From positions 1,052,089 through 1,116,088 of the forward strand of contig NZ_LMMU01000001.1 of NCBI RefSeq assembly GCF_001422375.1: DNA of 64,000 nucleotides. Reading direction: 5' to 3'. The notes below the pieces were generated by a model that saw only the letters and a program-made list of their open reading frames with translations, did not search any database and was not told the DNA's origin. The position numbers and the translations under genes are program-made. Source of the DNA: Methylobacterium sp. Leaf99. Lineage in GTDB: Bacteria > Pseudomonadota > Alphaproteobacteria > Rhizobiales > Beijerinckiaceae. Every line of letters begins with the position of its first letter. The stretch's first letter is position 1. This document shows, one piece after another, positions 1-10,039 of the stretch.

Positions 1-4
1 GGAT

Positions 5-361
5 TCAGGACACGTGCGCCTCGGTGCCGAGGCCCGGCCCGCGCATCGCCGCGACGGGCATGGGGAGATCCGGAATGGCGAGATCCGGAATAGGGAGGTC
101 CGGCATCGCGCGCTCGGGTGCCTCCGCCAGGGCCTGATCGGTCAAGGCCTGATCGGTCAGGGCTTTCGCGATCAGGGCCGTGGCCGGCAGCGGGCGCGGC
201 TTCGGATCGTTGTAGGGCGTGTTGTAGCACTTGCGCACGGAGGCCCAGAACGCGGCGCGCTCGGCCTCGCCCAGGCGGTCGAGGGTCGCGTCGATGTGGG
301 CGGTGGCGTGGGCGGCGAAAACTGGGGTGTCGTCCGGCGATAAACAGCTCTCGACGGGCAT
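5..361 (-). CDS. Hypothetical protein with internal short repeats
   Basis: I do not recognise this protein. It is about 118 residues long if started at the ATG at 361, which has GGAGA eight bases upstream; a GTG at 406 would add 15 residues. The N-terminal half is ordinary sequence with a CYNTPYND stretch. The C-terminal half is low complexity, with ALTDQ repeated and PDLP/PDLA units repeated. The DNA mirrors this, with tandem copies of gatccggaat and of gcctgatcggtca. No signal peptide or membrane segment is visible. It lies downstream of argH on the same strand. Confidence 0.5.
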   Translation of the reverse strand: MPVESCLSPDDTPVFAAHATAHIDATLDRLGEAERAAFWASVRKCYNTPYNDPKPRPLPATALIAKALTDQALTDQALAEAPERAMPDLPIPDLAIPDLPMPVAAMRGPGLGTEAHVS

Positions 362-490
362 GCGCGCGATCTCCGAAGGGGTCCGGCGTGGTGGTGTGTC
401 TCTCACGAAACGCCCTTTGCGCCGCCGGGCTCAGGGCGAGAACCAGCGGTGACCGGGCGTTTCGTGAGGCAGTCTTAGGCAGGATCACAT

Positions 491-530
491 AGCTGGACCG
501 TGAACGCCATGCGGCACGGTCCAGCTTTTC
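491..530 (+). terminator. Stem-loop, possible terminator
   Basis: AGCTGGACCGTG (491-502) pairs perfectly with CACGGTCCAGCT (515-526), a 12-bp stem followed on the plus strand by TTTT. No convincing plus-strand gene ends here, so its main role may be as a transcript-end structure just beyond argH, read in the opposite direction without a T run. Confidence 0.5.
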
Positions 531-539
531 CTCAAGCTC

Positions 540-1952
540 TCACGCTGCGGGCGTCTCGCCAAGGTCGCCACGGGCGCCGAGCGCTTCGAGCCAGCGCGTG
601 GCCTGGGCCCGGACGTTGTCGGGCGCGGTGCCGCCGTAGCTCGTGCGGCTCGACACGGAGTTCTCCACACCCAGCACGGCATAGACCGCCTGCGTGATCC
701 GGGGCTCGGCCGCCTGCATCTCCGCGAGGGTGAGGTCCTCCAGCCCGACGCTCCGGGCGGACGCCGTGCCGACGAGGCGGCCGGTGACGTGGTGGGCCTC
801 GCGGAACGGCAGGCCGAGCTCGCGCACCAGCCAGTCGGCGAGATCCGTCGCCGTGGCGTAGCCGGAGCCGGCGGCCCGCGCCAGGACGGGGGCGTTGGGC
901 TCGAGGTCGCGGACCATGCCGGTCATGGCGGCGAGACACAGGGACAGGGCCTGGAGGGCGTCGAAGGTGCCCTCCTTGTCCTCCTGCATGTCCTTCGAAT
1001 AGGCGAGCGGCAGGCCCTTCATGACGATGAGGAGGCCGGTGAGCGCGCCGATGACCCGGCCGGATTTGGCCCGGACCAGCTCGGCGGCATCGGGGTTGCG
1101 CTTCTGCGGCATGATCGACGAGCCGGTGGTGTAGCCGTCCGACAGGCGCACGAAATCGAACTGCGCCGAGGTCCAGACCACGAGTTCCTCGGCGAAGCGC
1201 GAGAGGTGCACGGCGCAGATCGAGGCGGCAGAAAGCGATTCGAGGGCGAAGTCGCGGTCGGCCACGGAATCGAGGGAATTCGCCGTCGGCCGGTCGAAGC
1301 CGAGGGACGCCGCCGTGGCGTGCCGGTCGATGGGAAAGGATGTGCCGGCCAGCGCCGCCGCGCCCAGCGGACACTCGTTCAGACGCGCACGGGCATCGCG
1401 AAAACGGCCGCGGTCGCGGGCCAGCATCTCGACATAGGCGAGGCAATGGTGGCCGAAGGTGACGGGCTGGGCCGATTGCAGGTGGGTGAAGCCGGGCATC
1501 ACCGTGCCGGCGTGCGCCAGCGCCTTCTCGGCGAGGGCCTGCTGCAGGTCGGCGACCTGAATGTCGAGGCCGTCGAGGGTGTCGCGCACCCACAGCTTCA
1601 TGTCCGTGGCGACCTGGTCGTTGCGCGAGCGCGCCGTGTGCAGGCGCCCGGCCGCCGGGCCGACGATCTCGGTGAGCCGACTCTCGACGGACATGTGGAT
1701 GTCCTCGAGTTCGCGCCGGAACACGAAGCCGCCGCCCTCGATTTCCGCCCGGACGGCCTTGAGACCGTCTTGAATCGCCGCCACATCGGCACGCGGCAGG
1801 ATGCCGGCCGCGCCCAGCATGGTCACGTGCGCCAGGGAGCCGCGGATGTCCTGGGGCGCGAGGCGCTTGTCGAACCCGATGGAGGCGTTGATCTCCTCCA
1901 TGATCTCGGCGGGGCCGCTCGCGAAGCGCCCGCCCCACATCCGGTTGCTCAT
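540..1952 (-). CDS. argH: Argininosuccinate lyase
   Basis: Last step of arginine synthesis: cleaves argininosuccinate to arginine and fumarate in the cytosol. The protein is 470 residues, normal for the family. It begins [10 protein letters not shown], the typical N-terminus, so the ATG at 1952 is chosen although the frame stays open much further upstream. It has [13 protein letters not shown] near residue 105, FTHLQ with the family's conserved His (about 157), and the fumarase/ASL signature [12 protein letters not shown] at about 277-288 carrying the catalytic serine loop. It is divergent from the TlpA gene with about 50 bases between the two starts, so both promoters share that gap. Confidence 0.97.
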   Translation of the reverse strand: MSNRMWGGRFASGPAEIMEEINASIGFDKRLAPQDIRGSLAHVTMLGAAGILPRADVAAIQDGLKAVRAEIEGGGFVFRRELEDIHMSVESRLTEIVGPAAGRLHTARSRNDQVATDMKLWVRDTLDGLDIQVADLQQALAEKALAHAGTVMPGFTHLQSAQPVTFGHHCLAYVEMLARDRGRFRDARARLNECPLGAAALAGTSFPIDRHATAASLGFDRPTANSLDSVADRDFALESLSAASICAVHLSRFAEELVVWTSAQFDFVRLSDGYTTGSSIMPQKRNPDAAELVRAKSGRVIGALTGLLIVMKGLPLAYSKDMQEDKEGTFDALQALSLCLAAMTGMVRDLEPNAPVLARAAGSGYATATDLADWLVRELGLPFREAHHVTGRLVGTASARSVGLEDLTLAEMQAAEPRITQAVYAVLGVENSVSSRTSYGGTAPDNVRAQATRWLEALGARGDLGETPAA

Positions 1953-2003
1953 GTTTTCAAACGTCCTTCCAGCCGCCCTGCCCGCCCATCGGAGCAAGCA
2001 ACG

Positions 2004-2636
2004 ATGATGCCCGGCACCAGGGCGATGCTCGCCGGCGGGGCTATCCTCGCCGCCGCCCTCGGCGTGGGGCTTGCCGTATACGGGACGGGTCGGACCGGCG
2101 GCAACTCCGGCCCGTGCGCCGGGGCGGCGCCCGCCATCGCCCGGCTGGCGCCGTTCGCCCGCGGCGCGGTGGCGGCCCTCGAGGCGGTGGAGACGCCCCG
2201 CCCGGCCCCGGAGCTGACGTTCAAGGGCCCGGACGGCGGCGACACGACGCTGTCCGCCCTCAGGGGCCGCCTGCTCCTGGTCAACCTGTGGGCGACGTGG
2301 TGCGGCCCGTGCAAGGCCGAGATGCCGGCCCTCGACCGGCTCCAGGCGGAGATGGGCGGCCCGGATTTCGCCGTGGTGGCCATCAACGTCGATACCCGCA
2401 ACCTCGACAAGCCGGCGCAATGGCTCCGGGACAACGGCATCGCCCGCCTCGCCTACTACGCCGATCCGGGCGGGCGGGTGCTGCCGGCGATCCAGAAGGA
2501 CACGGGCTCGCAGGGCCTGCCGACGACGATGCTGATCGATGCCGAGGGATGCACCCTCGGCGTCATGAAGGGGCCGGCCGAGTGGAGCGGTCCGGACGCC
2601 AAGCGCCTCGTCGGCGCGGCCCTGGGCCGGGACTGA
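2004..2636 (+). CDS. tlpA: TlpA-family periplasmic thiol:disulfide oxidoreductase
   Basis: A 210-residue membrane-anchored thioredoxin. An N-terminal hydrophobic segment (about residues 8-27) anchors or exports it, and the thioredoxin-fold domain follows, with the redox motif WCGPC in [15 protein letters not shown] and the cis-proline region GLPTTMLID. In relatives TlpA keeps cytochrome oxidase subunits and c-type cytochrome maturation substrates reduced. The start ATG (2004) follows GGAGCAAGC. The arrangement divergent from argH also occurs in rhizobia. TlpA versus another ResA/CcmG-like oxidoreductase cannot be settled from sequence alone. Confidence 0.88.
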   Translation: MMPGTRAMLAGGAILAAALGVGLAVYGTGRTGGNSGPCAGAAPAIARLAPFARGAVAALEAVETPRPAPELTFKGPDGGDTTLSALRGRLLLVNLWATWCGPCKAEMPALDRLQAEMGGPDFAVVAINVDTRNLDKPAQWLRDNGIARLAYYADPGGRVLPAIQKDTGSQGLPTTMLIDAEGCTLGVMKGPAEWSGPDAKRLVGAALGRD

Positions 2637-2804
2637 CGGGATCAGGCCGGGCCGCCACGGAGGCATGCCGGACCGTGTCTCCCGAAAAGCGCCCGCCGCG
2701 CCGTCGTGCCGGCGGATGACGATTTGCCAAGCATCCTTAACGGAGCCTTTAGGAAACCGGTAAACTTGATGGAGCTTATCCCGACCCATCGGCCGAGGCG
2801 AGCG

Positions 2805-4493
2805 ATGTCACTGAAGACTCTATCCATCCGCGCGAAGCTCGGTCTCAGCTTCGGGACGATCTTCCTGCTGGTGCTGGCGCTGGGCGCCCTGTCCCTGTTC
2901 CAGCTGAATGCCGTGAACACCGTCGCACGGGAGATGCGGGACGACCATCTGCCCGACGTTCAACTGCTCGCGAGGATGCAGGTTCTCATCCTGCGCACGC
3001 GGACGAACGGGGCCCGCCTCGTCAGCGCCGACACGGACGCTCTGCGCGCCGAGGTCACCGCGACCCTCGCCAAGCGGGACGCCGAGATGCACGACGTCCA
3101 GGCCGCCTACGCGGCGCGGCCGGCGAGCCCGGAAGCCCGGACGCTCTATGCCGCGTTCGAGACACAGTGGGCGGCCTACAATGCCCTGCGGGAGGGTGCC
3201 GCCGCCGATGTGCGGGCCGGGAACACCGCCGACGCCCAGCGCGCCTTCAACACCGTCCTGTCGGCGGGGGTGAACCGCGTGCTCGGCGAACTCCAGAAGC
3301 TCATCGACCTCGAGGACCGCACGGCCCGCGCGAGCGGCGTCCACGCCCAGGAGACCTACGACACCGCCGTCCTGACCACCACGATCCTCGTCGGGGTGGC
3401 GCTCCTGTGCGCCATCGGCGCCGCGGTGCTCCTCGCCCTCGGCGTCAGCGGGCCGCTGCAGCGGATGACCCGGGCCATGGACCGCCTCGCGCGGGGCGAC
3501 GTCGCCGCCGAAGTCCCGGGGGCCGGGCGCGGCGACGAGATCGGCGCCATGGCGGGCGCCGTCCAGGTGTTCAAGGACAACATCATCGCCACCCGCGCCC
3601 TGGAGGAGGAGACCCGCGTCGCCCGCCTCGACGCCGAGGCCCAGCGCCGGGCGGCGACCCTCGGGCTCGCCGACGGGTTCGAGGCGGCGGTGGGCGGCAT
3701 CGTCGCGCAGGTGAGCGCCGCGGCCACCGAACTCCAGGCCACGGCCGGCAGCATGTCGGAGACTGCGTCGGAGACCGCCGGGCGCTCCACGAGCGTCGCC
3801 GCGGCGGCCGACGAGGCGGCCACCAACGTCACCACCGTGGCGGCGGCGGCCGAGGAACTCGGCTCGTCCGTGCAGGAGATCGGCCGGCAGGTGCAGGGAT
3901 CGGCCAACCTGGCCCGCATCGCCGTCACCGAGGCGGGCGAGACCGCCGCCCTCGTGCGCGACCTCAGCGAGACCGCCGCGAAGATCGGCGACGTGGTCGC
4001 ACTGATCTCGACCATCGCGGGCCAGACCAACCTGCTGGCGCTGAACGCCACCATCGAGGCGGCGCGGGCCGGCGAGGCCGGACGGGGTTTCGCCGTGGTC
4101 GCGGCCGAGGTCAAGGAACTCGCCAACCAGACGGCGCGGGCCACCGACGAGATCACCGGCCAGATCGGCCGCATCCAGACCTCGACGGGCCAGGCGGTGG
4201 CCGCCATCGGCGGCATCACCACGCGCATCCGCGAGATCAGCGCCGTCGCCACCTCCATCGCGGCGGCCGTGGAGGAGCAGGGCGCGGCGACCCAGGAGAT
4301 CGTCCGCAACGTCAGCGAGGCGGCCACGGGCACCGGCGAGGTCACCCGCAACGTCATCGGGGTCGCGGCGGCGGCAGAGGAGACCGGGGCGGCGGCGGCC
4401 CAGGTGCTGTCCTCGGCCTCCGAACTCTCGCGCCAGTCCGAGGCCCTGCGCGCCCAGGTCTCGCGCTTCCTCGCCTCGGTGCGGGCGGCCTGA
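2805..4493 (+). CDS. Methyl-accepting chemotaxis protein
   Basis: Inner-membrane chemoreceptor of 562 residues feeding CheA/CheW. TM1 is at about 13-32, then a four-helix-bundle-type periplasmic sensor (about 33-186), TM2 (187-213), HAMP (about 214-267) and the long cytoplasmic signalling coiled coil. The conserved hairpin tip reads [20 protein letters not shown] near residues 400-420. The start at 2805 ([12 protein letters not shown]) follows GAGGCGAG and places TM1 right at the N-terminus; an upstream in-frame ATG at 2769 is less likely. The ligand is unknown. It stands alone, without che genes nearby. No C-terminal CheR-tether pentapeptide is seen. Confidence 0.93.
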   Translation: MSLKTLSIRAKLGLSFGTIFLLVLALGALSLFQLNAVNTVAREMRDDHLPDVQLLARMQVLILRTRTNGARLVSADTDALRAEVTATLAKRDAEMHDVQAAYAARPASPEARTLYAAFETQWAAYNALREGAAADVRAGNTADAQRAFNTVLSAGVNRVLGELQKLIDLEDRTARASGVHAQETYDTAVLTTTILVGVALLCAIGAAVLLALGVSGPLQRMTRAMDRLARGDVAAEVPGAGRGDEIGAMAGAVQVFKDNIIATRALEEETRVARLDAEAQRRAATLGLADGFEAAVGGIVAQVSAAATELQATAGSMSETASETAGRSTSVAAAADEAATNVTTVAAAAEELGSSVQEIGRQVQGSANLARIAVTEAGETAALVRDLSETAAKIGDVVALISTIAGQTNLLALNATIEAARAGEAGRGFAVVAAEVKELANQTARATDEITGQIGRIQTSTGQAVAAIGGITTRIREISAVATSIAAAVEEQGAATQEIVRNVSEAATGTGEVTRNVIGVAAAAEETGAAAAQVLSSASELSRQSEALRAQVSRFLASVRAA

Positions 4494-4557
4494 CACCGGG
4501 CTTCGATGGCCCCGGCCCTCGGGGTCCGGCCGCCCGGCGGCGGTCGTCCGCCGGACC

Positions 4558-4584
4558 TCCGCGACCCCGGGTCGGGGTCGCGGA
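4558..4584. terminator. Intergenic stem-loop between convergent genes
   Basis: TCCGCGACCCCG (4558-4569) pairs perfectly with CGGGGTCGCGGA (4573-4584) around a three-base loop. It sits between the converging chemoreceptor and murJ genes and probably ends transcripts from both sides. It lacks a T run, so Rho-independent function is uncertain. Confidence 0.5.
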
Positions 4585-4604
4585 GAACGCGGATGCGGCG
4601 TGGT

Positions 4605-6134
4605 TCAGCGCCGGCGCAGGCTGAGGCCGAAGATCCGCAGGGTGGCGAGCAGGAGCACGGCGTAGACGACGGCGCCGGCGGACCCGACGACGCCCAGGAC
4701 CGCGACCTCGCGCAGGTGCGGCAGGGCCGGCACGAGGCCCTCCGCCACGGGCACGCCGTAGACGGCGACGGCGGTGAGCGCCGCGCACGCGACCGCGACG
4801 CCCACGAGGGTGATGCCGAACCCCCGGCTCGGCGCCATCCAGCCGCGCCGCCAGGCCAGGGCCACCAGGATCGCGAGGTTGACCCACTGGCCGATGGCGG
4901 TGGCGAGCGCGAGGCCGGTGACGCCGTAGGGGCCGGTGAGCCCGATCTTCAGCCCGACATTGATCGCGATGGCGGTGAGCGAGGCGATGAGCGGCGTCAT
5001 GGTGTCCTGGCGGGCGTAGAAGCTCGGCAGGGCGCTGCGCAGGAGCACCACGGCCGGCAGGGCGAGGCCGTAGGCGGCGAGCACGGAGGCGGCCCGGGCC
5101 GCGTCCTCGGCCCCGAAGGCGCCGCGCTGGAACAGGGCCGCCATGATCAGGCCCGGCAGGATCAGGAAGGCGATGGTGAACGGCGCCGACAGGGCCAGCG
5201 AGAAGCCCGCCGCCCGGTTCTGTGCCGCATGGGCGCCGACGGCATCGCCGGCGGCGATCCGCCGGCTCATCTCGGGCAACAGCACCGTGCCGGCCGCGAT
5301 GGCGATGACGCCGAAGGGCAGCTGGTAGAGCCGGTCGGCGTAGTACAGGGCCGAGACCGCCCCGATGGGCAGGAAGCTCGCGATGATGGTGTCGGCGAAG
5401 GACGCGATCTGGAACCCGGCCGAGCCGATCACCGCCGGTCCCAGCACCGTGAAGAACCGTTTCATGGTCGGATCGCGCAGGGTGGGTGCTGCCAGCGTCG
5501 GGGCGATGCCGGCGCGCCGGCAGGCCCACCACACCAGGGCGAATTGCAGCACGCCGGAGACCGAGACACCCCAGGCGGCGGCGTAGGCGGCGTTGGGGAA
5601 CAGGAACGCCAGGCCGAGGGCCGCCAGCATCGACAGGTTGAGCAGCACCGGCGCGCCTGCCGCCACGGCAAAGCGCCGCTGCGCGTTGAGGAGCCCCGAG
5701 AACAGGGTCACCAGGGTCATGAACAGGAGGTACGGGAAGGTGATCCGGGTGAGCGAGACGGCGAGGGCGAAGCGCTCGGGATCGTCGGAGAAGCCCGGCG
5801 CCAGGGCCCTGACCACCCACGGCATCGCCGGCATGGCGAGGGCCAGGAAGACGATCTGCACCAGCAGCATCAGGGTGAAGATGCGGTCGGCGAAACGCCG
5901 GGCGGCGCCCGCCTCCGCCGCCTCGGCGAGGCCCGCATAGGTCGGCACGAAGGCGGTGTTGAACGCCCCCTCGCCGAAGATGGCCCGGAAGTGGTTGGGC
6001 AGGCGGAACGCCACCACGAAGGCGTCGGCCACGGGCCCGGCGCCGAGGATCGCGGCCATCACCACGTCGCGGGCGAAGCCCGTGACCCGCGACACCAGCG
6101 TCCAGCCGCCGACGGAGAGGATGGAGCGGATCAT
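4605..6134 (-). CDS. murJ: Lipid II flippase MurJ (MviN family)
   Basis: Multi-pass inner-membrane protein of 509 residues that flips lipid II for peptidoglycan synthesis. The N-terminus MIRSILSVGGWTLVSRVTGF and the segment DAFVVAFRLPNHFRAIFGEG are hallmarks of MurJ, with the conserved arginines expected to face the substrate cavity. About 14 hydrophobic segments span the whole length, as expected. It is downstream of sodB on the same strand, but a strong terminator separates them, so it probably has its own promoter. Confidence 0.95.
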   Translation of the reverse strand: MIRSILSVGGWTLVSRVTGFARDVVMAAILGAGPVADAFVVAFRLPNHFRAIFGEGAFNTAFVPTYAGLAEAAEAGAARRFADRIFTLMLLVQIVFLALAMPAMPWVVRALAPGFSDDPERFALAVSLTRITFPYLLFMTLVTLFSGLLNAQRRFAVAAGAPVLLNLSMLAALGLAFLFPNAAYAAAWGVSVSGVLQFALVWWACRRAGIAPTLAAPTLRDPTMKRFFTVLGPAVIGSAGFQIASFADTIIASFLPIGAVSALYYADRLYQLPFGVIAIAAGTVLLPEMSRRIAAGDAVGAHAAQNRAAGFSLALSAPFTIAFLILPGLIMAALFQRGAFGAEDAARAASVLAAYGLALPAVVLLRSALPSFYARQDTMTPLIASLTAIAINVGLKIGLTGPYGVTGLALATAIGQWVNLAILVALAWRRGWMAPSRGFGITLVGVAVACAALTAVAVYGVPVAEGLVPALPHLREVAVLGVVGSAGAVVYAVLLLATLRIFGLSLRRR

Positions 6135-6171
6135 GGGGGCAATCGACGATGAAAAGTGGAACGAGGCTCCG

Positions 6172-6190
6172 CTCTCCCCGGGAGGGAGAG
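6172..6190. repeat. Short palindrome, possible repeat relic
   Basis: CTCTCCCCGGGAGGGAGAG is nearly self-complementary. It resembles the CTCTCCC/GGGAGAG cores of the larger palindromic elements at 52363-52495 and 59081-59277, so it may be a decayed fragment of that family. It lies in the murJ upstream region. Confidence 0.35.
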
Positions 6191-6213
6191 GCCACGCATC
6201 GATAGACAGGCAA

Positions 6214-6248
6214 TAAAAAAGCGCCGCAAGCCCGAGGGCTCGCGGCGC
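6214..6248 (-). terminator. Rho-independent terminator of sodB
   Basis: On the minus strand, GCGCCGC pairs with GCGGCGC around a GC-rich loop and is followed by a T-rich run (plus-strand aataaaaaa at 6212-6220). It lies 17 bases after the sodB stop codon. Confidence 0.85.
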
Positions 6249-6264
6249 ATATCCTATGAAACGA

Positions 6265-6864
6265 TCAGGCGGTGGCTTCGCCGTACAGCTTCTCGACGTG
6301 CTCCCAGTTCACCAGATTCTCGATGAACGCCTTGAGGTAGTCGGGCCGGCGGTTGCGGTAGTCGATGTAGTAGGAGTGCTCCCACACGTCGACGCCGAGG
6401 ATCGGCTTGGCGCCGTGGACGAGGGGGTTCTCGCCATTGGGGGTCTTCTGGATCTCGAGCTTGCCGTCCTTGACGGCGAGCCAGGCCCAGCCGGAGCCGA
6501 ACTGGCCGACACCGGCCTGGATGAAGTCGGCCTTGAACTTCTCGAAGCCGCCGAGATCCTCGTCGATCTTCTTGGCGAGGGCGCCCGGCACGGCGCCGCC
6601 GCCGTTGGGCTTCATCCACTGCCAGAAGTGGAGATGGTTGTAGTGCTGGCCGGCATTGTTGAACAGCGGCTGGTTGTTGCCGTAGGCGGCGGTCAGCACC
6701 TCCTCGACGCTCTTGCCTTCGAGGCCCGTGCCTTCGAGCAGCTTGTTGCCCGTGTCGACATAGGCCTTGTGGTGCTTGTCGTGGTGGAACTCGAGGGTTT
6801 CCTTCGACATGTAGGGGCCGAGCGCATCGTAGGCGTAGGGCAGTTCGGGCAGGGTGAAGGTCAT
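6265..6864 (-). CDS. sodB: Fe/Mn superoxide dismutase
   Basis: Converts superoxide to hydrogen peroxide and oxygen in the cytosol. Full length at 199 residues. Metal ligands are visible: His in EFHHDKHHKAY, His in QHYNHLHFW, and Asp/His in DVWEHSYYIDYRNRRPDY near the C-terminus. The Gln in NNAGQHYNH occupies the position used by iron-type enzymes, so iron is the likelier metal, though cambialistic use is possible. The start ATG at 6864 follows GGAGAGAG. It is monocistronic, with its own terminator. Confidence 0.95.
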   Translation of the reverse strand: MTFTLPELPYAYDALGPYMSKETLEFHHDKHHKAYVDTGNKLLEGTGLEGKSVEEVLTAAYGNNQPLFNNAGQHYNHLHFWQWMKPNGGGAVPGALAKKIDEDLGGFEKFKADFIQAGVGQFGSGWAWLAVKDGKLEIQKTPNGENPLVHGAKPILGVDVWEHSYYIDYRNRRPDYLKAFIENLVNWEHVEKLYGEATA

Positions 6865-7080
6865 CGGCACTCTCTCCGGTCGTAAGGCGTGGCGGCGAAG
6901 GCGGGCGCGACGATCGGCCCGCCGCCTGCCAACCAACGCGCCGATACGTAAGTCGATGCCTGCGCGGCGGCAACGCCCCAACGGCCCGTGGCCTGTGGCC
7001 GGCGTTTCGATTTTGCAAAAGGCCGGCAGGGCCTTACTGTGCGCGCCGCACTCCGGGTGCGGGCGTTTTTCGAGAGTTCC

Positions 7081-8091
7081 ATGATCATTGCGCTGTTCGC
7101 GCTCGCTGTCCTGATGATCGTCGGCGGTATCGCCTCGGTCGTCCAGGGCTTTCCCTTCGTGCGCCTCGAGAGCGGCATGGCGATGACCGTCGCCGGCGCG
7201 ACCACGGCGTCGGCCGGCGCCGTGGTCCTCGGCCTGGCGGCGGTGGCGAGCCACCTGCGCGGCCTCGGACGGCGCCTCGGCGCCCTGCGCCCGGAGGCGC
7301 CCTCGGCCGAGACCCGCACGGCGGCCCTCCCGCCGCGCGGGCCCGAGCAAGACCTGTTCGAGCCCGCCCCGGCCATCCCGCCCTCGACCATACCCACGGC
7401 AAGCGGGCTCACCGTCGGCGATCGGCCGGTCCGCCAGCGCCCGAGCCTCGGAGGCCCAGACGCGCAGGACTTCAGCGCGCAGAACTTCGGCCTCGGCGCC
7501 ATGGGTGCGACGGCCGGGCTTGGGGCGGCGGCCCTCGGAGCCGGCGTCGCACCGGGCGCACCGGGCGCGGTGCCCCACGCGGACCCCCTGGGCCGCGGGA
7601 CGGAGCCGACCTTCGCTCTCCCGCCGGACCCGGATCTGCCGGCCCCGCCGCCCCCGGAGGAGATCGAGCCGCCGCTGCCCGACCTGCTGCCGCCGGAGGA
7701 CGAGACCCGAACGGTCCCGGACGCGCATGCCGGGATGCTTTCGGCCGAGCCGCCCCCGGCCGAGCCGCCCGAGCCCGCCGCGGTGGAGCCCCCCGCGCCG
7801 GAGAACCAGCGCACCCTCGCGCTGTTCGACACCGACGCGCCGGGCGAGCCCGTCCGCCTGTATCCCACCCTCGACACGATGGCGGACCTCACCCCCGAGC
7901 CCCCGCCCGCCGTGGAGGAGAAGCCCGAGGTCGTCGGAACCTACGCGTCGGGGGGCAACACCTACGTGATGTACGCCAACGGCTCCATCGAGGCCGAGAC
8001 GCCGCGCGGGCGCTTCAGCTTCGAGTCCCTTGACGAGCTGAAGGCCTTCGTCGAGGCCGGCGGCGAGAGCGACGCCCGCGGCGCCGCCTGA
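7081..8091 (+). CDS. Membrane-anchored proline-rich protein of unknown function
   Basis: A 336-residue protein with two hydrophobic segments at the N-terminus (about 2-22 and 37-57), then a long Ala/Pro/Glu-rich, probably disordered cytoplasmic or periplasmic region (about 90-280). It ends in a short conserved-looking C-terminal module containing VVGTYASGGNTYVMYANGSI followed by a FSFESLDELKAFV helix. The C-terminal module may be the functional part. The start ATG at 7081 follows GAGAGTTCC. It is divergent from sodB and convergent with the HWE kinase gene. I do not recognise a named family. Confidence 0.75.
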   Translation: MIIALFALAVLMIVGGIASVVQGFPFVRLESGMAMTVAGATTASAGAVVLGLAAVASHLRGLGRRLGALRPEAPSAETRTAALPPRGPEQDLFEPAPAIPPSTIPTASGLTVGDRPVRQRPSLGGPDAQDFSAQNFGLGAMGATAGLGAAALGAGVAPGAPGAVPHADPLGRGTEPTFALPPDPDLPAPPPPEEIEPPLPDLLPPEDETRTVPDAHAGMLSAEPPPAEPPEPAAVEPPAPENQRTLALFDTDAPGEPVRLYPTLDTMADLTPEPPPAVEEKPEVVGTYASGGNTYVMYANGSIEAETPRGRFSFESLDELKAFVEAGGESDARGAA

Positions 8092-8109
8092 GCCCGCCCG
8101 GCCCGCCGC

Positions 8110-9948
8110 TCAGGCCAGGGGGTTGAGCACGGTGTTGCGCGCCGGCAGCGGCGCCAGCATCCGCAGGCGAAACCCGTCCGGCGGATAGTCCATCGCCACC
8201 TCCGCCCGGACCTGCGCCGTCAGCACGCGCTGGAGCAGGCGCGAGCCGAAGCCCTGGCGCGTCGGCTCGCGCACGCTCGGACCGCCGCTCTCGACCCAGT
8301 CGAACCGCAGGGTCCCGGCCGGGCCGTCGGGCACGAGGCTCCAAGTGATCGTCACGCGGCCGTCCGGGGTCGAGAGCGCGCCGTACTTCGCCGCGTTGGT
8401 GGTGAGTTCGTGGATCGCCATGCCGATGGGGACGGCGACCTCCGAGGCGAGGTCGACGGGCGGGCCCTCCAGGCGGATGCGGGCATCGTCGCCGGCCCCG
8501 TCCAGGGCGCCATCGGCGTAGGGCTTCAGCTCGTTGACCAGGAGGGTGCGCAGGGACGCCGTCTGCCAGGTATCCTCGGTCAGCACCGAATGGGTGTGCG
8601 CCAGGGACATGATCCGCCCGACGAACGCCTCGTAGAAGCTCTCGATGCTCGACGCCGTCCGGGCCGTGGAGCCGACGATGGCCTGCACCGTGGCGAGGGT
8701 GTTCTTCACCCGGTGATGCAGCTCGCGGATCAGCAGGGTCTGGCGTTCCTCGGCGCTGCGCCGCTCGGTGACGTCGGCGACGACGCCGATGAGCCGGCGC
8801 GGCAGCCGGTGGGCGGCGTCGTGCTCGAAGCGGCCGGCGAGGTCGATGATCCGCCAGGCCCCGTCGCTGCGGCGGCGGATGCGGCCCGTGGCGTTGAGCA
8901 CGGCGTCGCCCCGCAGGGCGGCCAGGATCGCCGAGCGGAAGGCGGCGCGGTCGTCGGGGTGGAGGATCTGTTCCAGGAACTCGCGCTTGCCTACCGCCCC
9001 ATCCGCGACGCTGCGCCCGAAGATGGCGAACATGCGCTCGTTCTCCCAGACCGCCTGGTCGTCGAGCATGTGCCACTCGAAGATGCCCAAAGCCGCGAGC
9101 GAGGTGGCGATGCGCAGGCGCTGCTCGCCCGCGCGCAGGGCCGTCCGCGCCGCGACCTGGGCGGTGATGTCCTGGACCACCCCAACGATGCCGGCGGGCA
9201 CGCCGGCGTCGCCCCGGCTCGCCTCGCCCCGCAGGCTGAGGGCGATTTCGCTGCCGTCATCGGCCCGGCGCAGGCGGCATTCGAAGGCGAACCGCCCGCC
9301 CTCCGCGAGGGCGGTCCGGACGTGGGCCTCGACGCGCGCGCCCTCGTCCGGGTCCAGGCGGGCGCGCAGGACCGGCCAGGGCAGTGCGACGCCCGGCCGG
9401 TCGCCGAGGATATGGGCCGCGCGCCGCGACAGGGAGACGAGGCGCGTCTCCGCCTCGAAGCGCCATTCGCCGACCCCGGCGGCGGTGAGGGCGGCCTGGT
9501 TCTCGACGGCCGACACGAGATCGTCCGTTCCGGCCGCATCGACGACGAGGACCTGGGTCCCGTCCATCGGCGACGAAGGCCGGACGCGGACGGGGAGGAT
9601 GTCCCCGTCGGCGCCGCGCCAGCGGCGCAGGCCAGCCGGCACCGGGACGGTCGCCTCACCGAGGGCCGCGAGCGCCACGCCCGTCAGTCCCCCGGCGGGA
9701 TAGCGCAGCAGGGTGCACAGGTGGGGGTTGGCCGCACGGATGCGTCCCTCCCGCAGGTCGAGGGTCAGGAGGCCGATCCCCGCCGCCGCGAAAGCCGTGT
9801 CGGTGTCTTCGCTCGAGGGAGGCGAGGCCGGCGCCACCCCGTTCTGATCCGCCGCGTCGCCCACTCCGCAACCCCGCTCAACGGCAGCGTACCGCGGACA
9901 GGCGAAGACTGTCCCGATTTCGCGGAAAGCTTCGTCGATCCCGGGCAT
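8110..9948 (-). CDS. PAS-domain HWE-family sensor histidine kinase
   Basis: Soluble sensor kinase of about 612 residues with no transmembrane segment. Several PAS folds fill the first 400 residues; the one before the kinase core contains WRIIDLAGRFEHD. The phosphoacceptor region is IRELHHRVKNTLATVQAIV near residue 405. The ATPase domain has HELTTNAAKYGALS (about 513) and the WVE of FDWVESGG, which defines HWE kinases. In alphaproteobacteria these often respond to light or stress and may feed PhyR-type responses; the partner is not encoded nearby. The start is taken at the ATG at 9948; a TTG at 9969 is possible. Confidence 0.9.
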   Translation of the reverse strand: MPGIDEAFREIGTVFACPRYAAVERGCGVGDAADQNGVAPASPPSSEDTDTAFAAAGIGLLTLDLREGRIRAANPHLCTLLRYPAGGLTGVALAALGEATVPVPAGLRRWRGADGDILPVRVRPSSPMDGTQVLVVDAAGTDDLVSAVENQAALTAAGVGEWRFEAETRLVSLSRRAAHILGDRPGVALPWPVLRARLDPDEGARVEAHVRTALAEGGRFAFECRLRRADDGSEIALSLRGEASRGDAGVPAGIVGVVQDITAQVAARTALRAGEQRLRIATSLAALGIFEWHMLDDQAVWENERMFAIFGRSVADGAVGKREFLEQILHPDDRAAFRSAILAALRGDAVLNATGRIRRRSDGAWRIIDLAGRFEHDAAHRLPRRLIGVVADVTERRSAEERQTLLIRELHHRVKNTLATVQAIVGSTARTASSIESFYEAFVGRIMSLAHTHSVLTEDTWQTASLRTLLVNELKPYADGALDGAGDDARIRLEGPPVDLASEVAVPIGMAIHELTTNAAKYGALSTPDGRVTITWSLVPDGPAGTLRFDWVESGGPSVREPTRQGFGSRLLQRVLTAQVRAEVAMDYPPDGFRLRMLAPLPARNTVLNPLA

Positions 9949-10039
9949 CGCTGCGCCGAGCGCATGCAAAGCTTTCGCACGACGGAAGGCAAGAGGGGTT
10001 GTTGCGCCGAAACACGCGTCCCACAGGGACGGCCGCGCC

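Noticed and set aside
789..2003. Long plus-strand frame antisense to argH, continuous with tlpA
   Set aside because: It is a shadow of argH in GC-rich DNA. The TlpA signal peptide gives a natural start at 2004 with a ribosome site.
1953..2789. N-terminal extension of argH
   Set aside because: The extension overlaps tlpA on the other strand and has no ArgH homology; [10 protein letters not shown] is the standard start.
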